A program made the translations under genes and the position numbers. Below the pieces are notes generated by a model. That model had not been told where the DNA came from. It saw nothing but the letters and a program-made list of their open reading frames with translations, and searched no databases. Source: Anaerolineales bacterium (lineage in GTDB: Bacteria; Chloroflexota; Anaerolineae; Anaerolineales; UBA11579). Taken from it: DNA of 34,812 bases. The DNA is taken from the NCBI GenBank assembly GCA_024710875.1, contig JANJTX010000012.1:1-34812 (forward strand), in the 5' to 3' direction. This document shows, in pieces, positions 7,977 through 15,262 of the stretch; the stretch's first letter is position 1; each line of letters starts with the position of its first letter.

Positions 7977-9035
7977 CTACTCGCCCCCTTTCACATGCCG
8001 GTAGAAGAAGCTTAATGACCGCCCCATAGCGGCTACAAACTCAACCGAAAGGTTATGGTTGTCTCCCGGGTAAATGTACAACTCCGCTACCTGGCCGGCC
8101 GCCAGCAATTGGCTGTACAGCCGCTCCGATTGTGCCACCGGCACGCTTGTATCCAGCGTGCCATGATGCAATTGGATTGGTCCGGACAGGTCCTCCAGGT
8201 AGTAATTCGCCGAAAGCGACTGCCAGAGTTCCGGATTCTCGTCCGGCAGTCCGTACTGGGCTATCAAGAGGTCGCGCCCGCGCCGGAACCAATTCAACGC
8301 CAGATCATCATACGCCGCTACTACCCCGGCCCAGATAACGCCGGCCCTGATATCCGGGTCTACCACCATTGCCCGCAAGGTGATGTAGCCACCCATCGAG
8401 TGCCCCCACATCCCGATTCGTTGCGGGTCAGCCTGCGAAAATTTTTTCATCGCCTCGGTCGCGTTAAGCACATCAATCACATAATCCGGATGGCGATAGG
8501 CCCCGCGCGGTTCACCTTCCGAGCGGTCATGCCCGCGGTAATCCGGGCGCAGCACAATATAGCCTGAGCGCGCAAATGCATCCACATACGCCACATAGCG
8601 CTCGGTCGTCCGGTACTGGTCGGGCGGAATATATCCGTGGTTGAAGATAATCACCGGCCAGCCGGTTTCCGGCGGTTCACCATTCGGAATCGTCAGCAGG
8701 GCATAAATCGTCAGCCCTTCAGATTGATAAGAGACATAGTGTCGTGAGTAGTTCGCCCCCGACTCCAGCGTTTCAATAAATTGAATTTCCCCACCGTTAT
8801 AGGACTGCAGACGCAGGTACTCAATCGTCAACGGGTCGGGCGTGGGCGTGGGTGTCAGCGATGGCAGCGCCGTGGGCGTGGCGGTTGGGCTATCCGTCGA
8901 TGTCGGGGGTACCGGTGTGGCCGGTTCGGTACGCACTTCCGGTGCCGCAACCGGGGCGGGAGCGGCCTGCACCAAAGCGCACCCCGCCACCACTACAACC
9001 GCCAGAAGTAGAATTGCGTGTCGAAAAAACCCCAA
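7977..9035 (-). CDS. Alpha/beta-hydrolase lipoprotein (S9-like peptidase/esterase)
   Basis: A 352-residue exported lipoprotein. A signal peptide ends in the lipobox VAGC (Cys19). A Thr/Pro/Ser-rich linker (about 35-68) follows, then an alpha/beta-hydrolase domain like the catalytic domain of prolyl oligopeptidase/dienelactone hydrolase proteins. Catalytic triad by motif: Ser213 in GHSMGG, Asp295 in GTLDTSVP, His327 in GDNHNLS; the oxyanion region is FNHGY (131-135). It is probably a peptidase or esterase on the outer face of the cell; the substrate is unknown. The start is TTG at 9035, two bases after the L,D-transpeptidase stop, with a G-rich GGGGGTG upstream; no ATG gives a full signal peptide. 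Confidence 0.88.
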   Translation of the reverse strand: MGFFRHAILLLAVVVVAGCALVQAAPAPVAAPEVRTEPATPVPPTSTDSPTATPTALPSLTPTPTPDPLTIEYLRLQSYNGGEIQFIETLESGANYSRHYVSYQSEGLTIYALLTIPNGEPPETGWPVIIFNHGYIPPDQYRTTERYVAYVDAFARSGYIVLRPDYRGHDRSEGEPRGAYRHPDYVIDVLNATEAMKKFSQADPQRIGMWGHSMGGYITLRAMVVDPDIRAGVIWAGVVAAYDDLALNWFRRGRDLLIAQYGLPDENPELWQSLSANYYLEDLSGPIQLHHGTLDTSVPVAQSERLYSQLLAAGQVAELYIYPGDNHNLSVEFVAAMGRSLSFFYRHVKGGE

Positions 9036-9037
9036 TC

Positions 9038-10186
9038 TCAGGCACCCCCGGACCCATACAGGCTGGGGTCTGTTGGCGTGTTGCCAGAGCGGTCATGCAC
9101 GTACACCCAGTCTCCCAGGTCGGCCCATTGGTACAGCCAGTAGGCATCCGCATTGGAAAGATTGGCGCAACCATGTGATTGTTCAATCCCAAAATAGTCG
9201 TGCCAGTAGGCCCCATGAAAAGCACGTGCTTCATCAAAATACATCGTATAGGGCACATCTTCCAGATAGTAAAAATCCGAACGATCGGCCTCAAACGCGC
9301 CGGTCATATAGGTTGTTTCAACTTTCTCAAAAATCTGGAACAAGCCGGGCCGCGTCCACCAGCCGGGCACCCCGGTGGATACCAGCGTGGCAAACACCAG
9401 GCGGCTGTTCTCATACACCGCTATCGTCTGTTGCTCCAAATCCACGTCAATCCAACGTCCGTTGGTTACGCCCTCTGGCGCGGTTACAGACGGGAATACC
9501 ACGGCTGTGCCGCGCGACTCCACCCACTCTTCCGGCCCAATCCGGTACCACACCAGGCCATCCAACTCTGCCCGTTCATACAACTGGAATACCTGTTGTT
9601 TGCTGTACCACTGGCCGGTCAACGACACATTATTGAGCCCGGGGGCGCGCTGGCTTTCCATTGGCCACAGGAACCAGCCAAACGCCGTGTCTGGTGTGCG
9701 GGAAAACTCCAGCCCGGCGAACCGCGAGGGCGAAACACTCAATGAAATCTGGTCGCGGCGCACCCACTCGCCCGGCGCAATCATGTAATAGCGCTTGCCA
9801 TCCACTTCGCGCGAATCAATAAAAGTCAGGTAATTGAAACCTGCATCAATCACCCGTTTCGCCACTTTGCCCTCAATCGCATCTTCCAGACTGGCAAAAA
9901 TCTTCACCGGGCCTTCCAACGCCTTCACATAGTAATAGGGCACAATCCCCAGGTCCGGGTCAATCGGGCGGGCCGGCAGCACCTGGCGCGGATAAGTAAT
10001 GCCCAACGCCGCCAGTTCACTCAAGCTCGCTGCCGGGCCAGCCAGCAGGCAGTCTTCCGGCTGGCCAACATAAACCTCCGGCAGGCATACCGGCTCGGGG
10101 TGCGTGGCATTCACCGCCGCCGCCTGAACCGGGCGGGCGGCCAAGACCGCCAACAGCATGGAAACCACTAAGGATATTTTCATCAT
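9038..10186 (-). CDS. L,D-transpeptidase (YkuD domain)
   Basis: A 382-residue secreted protein with an N-terminal signal sequence (hydrophobic 4-16, AARPVQAAA cleavage area). The long middle part (about 45-230) contains SH3-like stretches repeating the theme 'W(Y/V)R(I/D)...EWV', then the YkuD domain at about 240-370. The catalytic signature is complete: His324 in FHGAYW and S337-H-G-C340-A-N-L-S. These enzymes make 3-3 peptidoglycan cross-links or attach proteins to the wall. It is followed within 2 nt by the hydrolase lipoprotein, so the two form a cell-envelope pair. The start is one of two adjacent ATGs (10186 or 10183). Confidence 0.93.
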   Translation of the reverse strand: MMKISLVVSMLLAVLAARPVQAAAVNATHPEPVCLPEVYVGQPEDCLLAGPAASLSELAALGITYPRQVLPARPIDPDLGIVPYYYVKALEGPVKIFASLEDAIEGKVAKRVIDAGFNYLTFIDSREVDGKRYYMIAPGEWVRRDQISLSVSPSRFAGLEFSRTPDTAFGWFLWPMESQRAPGLNNVSLTGQWYSKQQVFQLYERAELDGLVWYRIGPEEWVESRGTAVVFPSVTAPEGVTNGRWIDVDLEQQTIAVYENSRLVFATLVSTGVPGWWTRPGLFQIFEKVETTYMTGAFEADRSDFYYLEDVPYTMYFDEARAFHGAYWHDYFGIEQSHGCANLSNADAYWLYQWADLGDWVYVHDRSGNTPTDPSLYGSGGA

Positions 10187-10191
10187 CGGGA

Positions 10192-10200
10192 ATTATAACA
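10192..10200 (-). promoter_or_regulatory. Extended -10 promoter at the L,D-transpeptidase start
   Basis: The minus strand reads TGTTATAAT, a TGn-extended -10 box, ending only 5 nt before ATG 10186. A start point 6-8 nt downstream would fall on the paired ATG codons, giving a leaderless mRNA. No -35 box is visible, as expected for an extended -10 promoter. Confidence 0.55.
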
Positions 10201-10268
10201 AGCCGAGGTTTTACGCAGCCCGGCGCGGCGCTCCATCTTTCGGACGATTTTTGTGGCGCCGGTCTTAC

Positions 10269-11276
10269 TCACCCCACCGCCCACCAGTCTCGCCCTTCCA
10301 CCAACCCCATGCCGTTCAGCCGCGCCCGGATCAATGCCCGGGCCCCGCGCGCCGCCACCGCCGTCAGCACCACCGGCGGCTTGTCGCCCCCCAGCCACTC
10401 ACCCAGCGCTTCCGGTGCCAGTATCGGCAGGCCTCGCCGCGTCCGCCCAATCTTCTTCATATCCACATCCACAAAGGCGCGCAAGTCGGCCCCTTCCCGC
10501 AACAGGTGCTTGCTCAACCTACGGCCCATCATCCCCGCCCCCCACAGGATCGCCGGACGACCGGCCAATGGCCCGCGCCGCAGGTAATGAGCCTTGGCCC
10601 GCAGGAAATTTTCTACCGAGTAACGGCTATCTGTACGGGTGGCCCGTACCGGGTGATCACGCCAGGCCAGCAGGGTTTCCGGGGTCTTGGCAAACCGCAA
10701 ACCGGCTTCGGCCGCCCGCAGCCACAAGTCATAGTCTTCCGGCCAGCCGTGTTCGGCATAACCGCCCAGGCGTGCATACGCCACACGCCGAATCATTGCG
10801 CTGGGGTGCGCCAGCGGGCTTTCCACAAAACGCTCACGCAGCAATTCCGTCTCAGTTCGCAGGCCGTTCATCCATTCAATATAAATCGCAAATCCCGCGC
10901 GGACCGCCCCCAGGGCTTCAATCCGGCTGGCGAGGATGTCAGTTTCCGGGTAGCGTTCAAACCACGTCCGCTGGATTGCCAATCGTTCCGGGTGCATGGC
11001 ATCATCCGCATCCATTCGTGCCACAAATTCGCCACGTGCCAGCGCCAATCCGGCATTGAGGGTGTCCAACAGCCCGCGGTGCGGCCAGCTCTCATGCCGG
11101 ATGCGCTCATCCTGCCGGGCCGCCGCCGTGAGAATCTCCCCCGTCGCATCAGTTGAGCCGTCATCCAGCGCCAGGACTTCATAATCCCCAAAGGTCTGGG
11201 CCGCAATACTCGCCAGCGCTTCTGGCAACGTTTCGGCCGCGTTATAGCACGGCATCAGGATCGAGATTTCAGGCAT
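10269..11276 (-). CDS. Family 2 glycosyltransferase with C-terminal Rossmann module
   Basis: A 335-residue protein. Residues 1-215 are a GT-A fold glycosyltransferase 2: ISILMPCYNAAETLPEAL, LALDDGSTD (37-43), the metal-binding DADD (89-92) and the acceptor-side GWPEDYDLWLRAAEAG, typical of enzymes making surface polysaccharides. From about 236 a second module begins with RPAILWGAGMMGRRLSKHL, a GxGxxG dinucleotide-binding turn (246-251), then FVDVDMKKIGRT, resembling the nucleotide-binding part of polysaccharide biosynthesis proteins. The fusion is read directly from the frame. ATG 11276 is preceded by an in-frame GTG and a -10-like box, with no clear Shine-Dalgarno. Divergent to the MscS gene. 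Confidence 0.88.
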   Translation of the reverse strand: MPEISILMPCYNAAETLPEALASIAAQTFGDYEVLALDDGSTDATGEILTAAARQDERIRHESWPHRGLLDTLNAGLALARGEFVARMDADDAMHPERLAIQRTWFERYPETDILASRIEALGAVRAGFAIYIEWMNGLRTETELLRERFVESPLAHPSAMIRRVAYARLGGYAEHGWPEDYDLWLRAAEAGLRFAKTPETLLAWRDHPVRATRTDSRYSVENFLRAKAHYLRRGPLAGRPAILWGAGMMGRRLSKHLLREGADLRAFVDVDMKKIGRTRRGLPILAPEALGEWLGGDKPPVVLTAVAARGARALIRARLNGMGLVEGRDWWAVG

Positions 11277-11286
11277 CACAGGAATC

Positions 11287-11292
11287 AGTATA
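11287..11292 (-). promoter_or_regulatory. -10-like box close to the glycosyltransferase start
   Basis: TATACT on the minus strand ends 10 nt before ATG 11276. No convincing -35 is present. The very short distance again suggests a leaderless or near-leaderless transcript. Confidence 0.35.
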
Positions 11293-11350
11293 CCTTGCCA
11301 CAGGCGTTGTTATACTTGGGGGCGATCCCACCACTGGAGAACAGCCCTTC

Positions 11351-12178
11351 ATGGAAACCGTCCTCGCCAACCTGCTAACCATTCTCAACAACTGGCTGGA
11401 ACAGGCCGGCCAGAACCTGCCCAAACTCATCGCCGCAGTGGCCATCGTGCTGCTTGCGCTTGGGTTGGCTAACCTGGTGCGCCGCCTGCTGGTACGCACC
11501 CTGCGCGCCCGCCAAACCGACCCGGAGTTGATTGCCCTGCTCGCCCGCCTGGTACGCGGCGCCATCATTCTCCTTGGTCTCGTCCTGGCGTTGGAGCAAG
11601 CCGGCACAGATGTCAGCGCCCTGCTCACCGGCCTGGGCATCCTTGGCTTTACGCTCGGCTTTGCCCTGCAAGATATCAGTAAGAATTTCGTCGCCGGCCT
11701 GCTCATCCTCATCACCCAACCCTTTGACCTGAATGACACCATTGAAGTCGCCGGGTTTACTGGCAAAGTGCTGGATATTAACCTGCGTGACATGGTCATT
11801 GAAGCCGCCGATGGCCGCTACGTCCGCATCCCTAATGGGGATGTCATCACCAGCTCCCTGGTGAACTACACCCGTACCCAGCGCCGGCGCATCAGCCTTC
11901 GCTTCACGGTTGCCAGCCAAACCGACCTGCCGCAGGCGCGTGAAATCGCCCTGGCTGCGCTGCAAGACCTGCCCGGCCTGCTGAACCCGCCCGCCCCGGA
12001 AGTGGTCTTTGATACGTTTGGTTTGCTGGGGATTGAAGGAACTGCTCACTACTGGATAAACACTCGCCAGACCGACTATTGGAGTGGCCAAACCGCCGGG
12101 CTGCACGCTTTGCAGAGCGCCTTCCAGACCGCTGGCATTGAAATCCCCATCGCCGAGCCGCGGACCACGCCTCAGTAA
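11351..12178 (+). CDS. MscS-family mechanosensitive channel
   Basis: A 275-residue membrane protein of MscS small-channel length. TM1 is about 24-48, TM2 about 65-83, and the pore helix TM3 about 87-122 with the Gly/Ala-rich pattern GLGILGFTLGFALQDISKNF. The cytosolic beta domain follows (FDLNDTIEVAGFTGKVLDIN, then PNGDVITSSLVNYTR). The channel would open under membrane tension and release solutes during hypo-osmotic shock. The ATG at 11351 starts the protein just before TM1; a longer in-frame extension upstream overlaps the divergent glycosyltransferase and is not needed. Its end overlaps the convergent phosphoribosyltransferase gene by 7 nt. Confidence 0.93.
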   Translation: METVLANLLTILNNWLEQAGQNLPKLIAAVAIVLLALGLANLVRRLLVRTLRARQTDPELIALLARLVRGAIILLGLVLALEQAGTDVSALLTGLGILGFTLGFALQDISKNFVAGLLILITQPFDLNDTIEVAGFTGKVLDINLRDMVIEAADGRYVRIPNGDVITSSLVNYTRTQRRRISLRFTVASQTDLPQAREIALAALQDLPGLLNPPAPEVVFDTFGLLGIEGTAHYWINTRQTDYWSGQTAGLHALQSAFQTAGIEIPIAEPRTTPQ

Positions 12179-12666
12179 TCGCGCAGCATCCGGTCATCGC
12201 CGCGCTGTGCTTCCCACGGATACACAATGTGAGCGTCCGTGCTGGCGGCGTAATAATCTGGCCGGGCCGAGCCAAACAAGTTGCGGTGCGGGTTGAAATG
12301 CATCACCGCCGTACTGGGTAAGCCGCCCGCTGCAGACACCCGGTTCTTCACCGCGGTACTTGTCCTCCCCGAACCCCATACATCATCCACTACCAGCGTT
12401 CGTCGGCCAGAGAGCAACTCGTTTTCCGGGAACTGGATAAACTGCGGCCACACCAGCAATTTGGCGCGTTCGCCATCCATTTCTGCCGGAAAATCTACCG
12501 CCGCAGTCAAAATATGCGTCATCCCCAGCGCTTCGGCCAGCATCCCCCCCGGCACAATCCCACCGCGGGTGATAATCACCATGGCTTCAAATTCATGGTC
12601 AAATTGCACCACCAGGTGGTCAATCAACCGGTCCACTTCTTCCCAGGCTACCAATTCTCGACGCAT
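12172..12666 (-). CDS. Purine-type phosphoribosyltransferase
   Basis: A 164-residue type I phosphoribosyltransferase. The PRPP-binding loop is TLVVDDVWGSGRTSTA (90-105). The early segment MVIITRGGIVPGGMLAEAL (29-47) supplies the 'RGG' pyrophosphate loop of hypoxanthine/xanthine-type enzymes. It probably salvages a purine base onto PRPP; the exact base cannot be assigned, and regulatory or non-purine members exist. The start is ATG 12666 with GGAGG five bases upstream; an in-frame GTG at 12678 lies before that Shine-Dalgarno. It follows priA by 36 nt on the same strand and is probably co-transcribed. Confidence 0.85.
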   Translation of the reverse strand: MRRELVAWEEVDRLIDHLVVQFDHEFEAMVIITRGGIVPGGMLAEALGMTHILTAAVDFPAEMDGERAKLLVWPQFIQFPENELLSGRRTLVVDDVWGSGRTSTAVKNRVSAAGGLPSTAVMHFNPHRNLFGSARPDYYAASTDAHIVYPWEAQRGDDRMLRDY

Positions 12667-12702
12667 CCCAACCTCCACCAGCCTCCCCTTTCATCCGGCC
12701 AA

Positions 12703-15234
12703 TTATAGCAACGATTGCGGCTGGGTTTCCACTCGCCAACCTTCCAGCGGCAGATTCGCCAGCAGGGCGGCCGGGTCTGGTCCGCGCACCACAATCTGCC
12801 AGCGATACTCCTTATTAAGCCGGCCATGAAAACACGGCGCTGGGCCAATCAATTCCGTCGCTTGCCGGCTCTCCGTTTCAATTCGCTGCCGCAACTGGGC
12901 CGCCAGGCTGTGGGCCCGCACCTCAGCCGCCTGTGGTGTGGCTGCGCGCGTCTCCAACCGCACCAATCGCGCATAGGGCGGATAACCCAGCCACCGGCGG
13001 TTGGCCAATTCTTGGGTAATGAAGCCCTCATAATCATGCCCGGCGGCGAACTGAATGACCGGATGCTCCGGCAGAAAAGTCTGCAAAATCACCTGTCCAC
13101 CCAGCGGGCTGCGCCCCGCCCGCCCGGCCACCTGAGCCAGTACCTGGAAAACCCGCTCACTGGCAAATGGGTCGGGCAGCGTCAGCCCCACATCCGCCAG
13201 CACCACCCCCACCAGCGTCACCAGCGGCAGGTCCAGCCCTTTGGCCACCATCTGGGTGCCAATCAGTACATCCGCCTTGCGGTTGGTGAAATGCATCAAT
13301 ATCAGGTCATGGGCGCCCTTCTGGCGCGTGGTTTCATGGTCCCAGCGCAGCGTGCGCGCCGCGGGGAAAAGTGACTCCACCTCTGCTTCTACGCCCTGGG
13401 TGCCCAACCCATAATGCCGGATGCGCTCCGACCCACACGCCGGGCAGGTCGTTGGATTCTGGCGGGCGTATCCGCAATGGTGGCACAGCAGCCGCCCGCC
13501 TGCCGTTGCCGCTTCACTGACCGTATGCAGCGTGAGCGGGTTGTCGCAGCGCGGGCATTTCAGCGCCTGGCCGCAATCCCGGCAGAACACATACGTCGCC
13601 GCTCCACGCCGATTGAGAAACAGAATCGCCTGCTGATCGTTCGCCAGCACTTCAGCCAGGGCAGTCTGCAAGGCCCGGCTGAAGATGCCGCTGTGTCCGC
13701 TCTGCAATTCGGCCCGCATATCCACTACATGAACCGGCGGCAGCCCGGCCGCCGCGGCCTGCTCGCTGGCAGTCTGGTAATTCGCCGCCCCCTCCCCCAG
13801 CCGCTTTCGGTAGGAGGTCACCGTATCCTTGTGGGCCAATATTCGCGCCGGTAATTCCAGCCGCGTAATCCGTCCGTGCAGGCTGTGGTAATACGTCACT
13901 GCATCCGGCGTGGCCGACCCCAGCAGGCACACCGCCCCGGCCAAACGCGCCAATTCAATTGCTATCGGTCGGGCATGGTAAAACGGCAATTGCGTGTCCT
14001 GGTAATAGGCCGGGTCATGTTCTTCATCCACTACCACCAGCCCCACATCCGGCAACGGCGCAAACAAGGCGCTGCGCGGCCCGATAATCACCGGCAACTG
14101 CCCGCGCCGGGCGCGCCGCCAGGTATCGTAGCGCTCGCCATCTGAAAGGCCGGAATGCAGCAGCCCCACCTGGCCGGGGAAACGCGCCAGGAAGCGCCGC
14201 ACCATTTGCGGCGTCAGCGCAATTTCCGGCACCAGCACAATCGCACCCTGGCCCTGCGCCAACGCTTGCGCCACCGCCCGCAGGTACAACTCCGTCTTGC
14301 CGGCTCCTGTTACCCCATGTAGCAGAAATGGTGCGCTTTTCTCGCCCCGCTGCATCTGCTCAAACCCGGCGGCAATTGCCTGCCAGGCCCGTTGCTGGTC
14401 TGCCGTTAGAGCCAGGGGGGTAGCCGGGTCATACGTCAGCCCTGCCAGCGGGTCGCGCCATGCTTCTTCTTCCCGCAGCAAAATCAGCCCCTGCTCGGCC
14501 AGGCTTTTCAAGTCGCTTAAGTTCGCGCCGCTTTCGGCATACACCCAGTTCACATCCACCGCCGCCGGTTCCGCCAGCAGGAATTCCAGCGCTTTCTGTC
14601 GTCGTACCTGCGCCGCCCCCCGCCCCAGTTCCGGCAAGCGGGCGCGCGCCTGTTCGGGCGCGGCCGCCAGTTGCGCTGTCCGCACATACTTGGCCCGCAC
14701 GCGCGGCTCCGGTAAAAATGCCTCGCTCACCAGCGCCCCTTGCCGCACCAGCCGTTGGGCGGCCGCGCGCCAATCGCCTTTCGGGAACAGGCGCGCGAAC
14801 TGTCGCCCCTGCAACGGGCCACGCTTTTCAATTTCATTCAGTATCCGTTGTTGAATGGCCGTCATCGAAACGGGTGCAATCGCTCCCGTCCGGCGGTAGC
14901 GGGTATCCGCTTGAGGCGCCAGCCCGGGCGGCAACATCAGGCCAATGCAGGCCGCCAGCGGTGCCAGCGTCAGGGTTGCCATCCGACGCGCCAGTTCAAT
15001 CTGCACCGCCGTCAGGCTGGCATCTGCCGCCACCCTGGCCTGCACCGCCTTTGTCTCGGCCACTTCCGGCGTCGGAACAAACCCCAGGACCACCCCATAT
15101 GCCAGTTGCGCCCCAAATGGCACGCTGACCAGGTCGCCGGCTAGTACCTGGCCTTCCAGTTCATCAGGCAAATGATAATGGAAAACCCCGGCAACGCTGG
15201 GGTTATTGACCGCCACTTCTACATAAATTGGCAT
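12703..15234 (-). CDS. priA: Primosomal protein N' (PriA helicase)
   Basis: An 843-residue superfamily 2 DNA helicase that restarts stalled replication forks by loading the replicative helicase. An N-terminal 3' DNA-binding domain (about 1-105: FHYHLPDELEGQVLAGDLVS) is followed by the helicase core with Walker A GVTGAGKT (307-314) and Walker B DEEH (403-406). Eight cysteines bind two zinc ions: C551, C554, C560, C563, C584, C587, C597, C600. Motifs V-VI include GTQMVAKGLDLP and QVAGRAGRSPLGG. It is longer than the E. coli enzyme (about 730 residues), mostly through a region between the DNA-binding and helicase parts. The ATG has AGGA upstream and sits 28 nt after the PP2C-like gene. Confidence 0.96.
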   Translation of the reverse strand: MPIYVEVAVNNPSVAGVFHYHLPDELEGQVLAGDLVSVPFGAQLAYGVVLGFVPTPEVAETKAVQARVAADASLTAVQIELARRMATLTLAPLAACIGLMLPPGLAPQADTRYRRTGAIAPVSMTAIQQRILNEIEKRGPLQGRQFARLFPKGDWRAAAQRLVRQGALVSEAFLPEPRVRAKYVRTAQLAAAPEQARARLPELGRGAAQVRRQKALEFLLAEPAAVDVNWVYAESGANLSDLKSLAEQGLILLREEEAWRDPLAGLTYDPATPLALTADQQRAWQAIAAGFEQMQRGEKSAPFLLHGVTGAGKTELYLRAVAQALAQGQGAIVLVPEIALTPQMVRRFLARFPGQVGLLHSGLSDGERYDTWRRARRGQLPVIIGPRSALFAPLPDVGLVVVDEEHDPAYYQDTQLPFYHARPIAIELARLAGAVCLLGSATPDAVTYYHSLHGRITRLELPARILAHKDTVTSYRKRLGEGAANYQTASEQAAAAGLPPVHVVDMRAELQSGHSGIFSRALQTALAEVLANDQQAILFLNRRGAATYVFCRDCGQALKCPRCDNPLTLHTVSEAATAGGRLLCHHCGYARQNPTTCPACGSERIRHYGLGTQGVEAEVESLFPAARTLRWDHETTRQKGAHDLILMHFTNRKADVLIGTQMVAKGLDLPLVTLVGVVLADVGLTLPDPFASERVFQVLAQVAGRAGRSPLGGQVILQTFLPEHPVIQFAAGHDYEGFITQELANRRWLGYPPYARLVRLETRAATPQAAEVRAHSLAAQLRQRIETESRQATELIGPAPCFHGRLNKEYRWQIVVRGPDPAALLANLPLEGWRVETQPQSLL

Positions 15235-15262
15235 CGGAAATCCTGCAGGCCGGTCGCCCTGC

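Noticed and set aside
8800-8935. Repetitive GT-rich DNA resembling a tandem repeat or CRISPR-like array
   Set aside because: It encodes the Thr/Pro-rich linker of a lipoprotein; the periodicity is codon-level and has no spacers. The same holds for 33050-33140 and 34080-34200.
11153-11350. N-terminal extension of the MscS channel
   Set aside because: It overlaps the divergent glycosyltransferase and adds no recognisable membrane segment.
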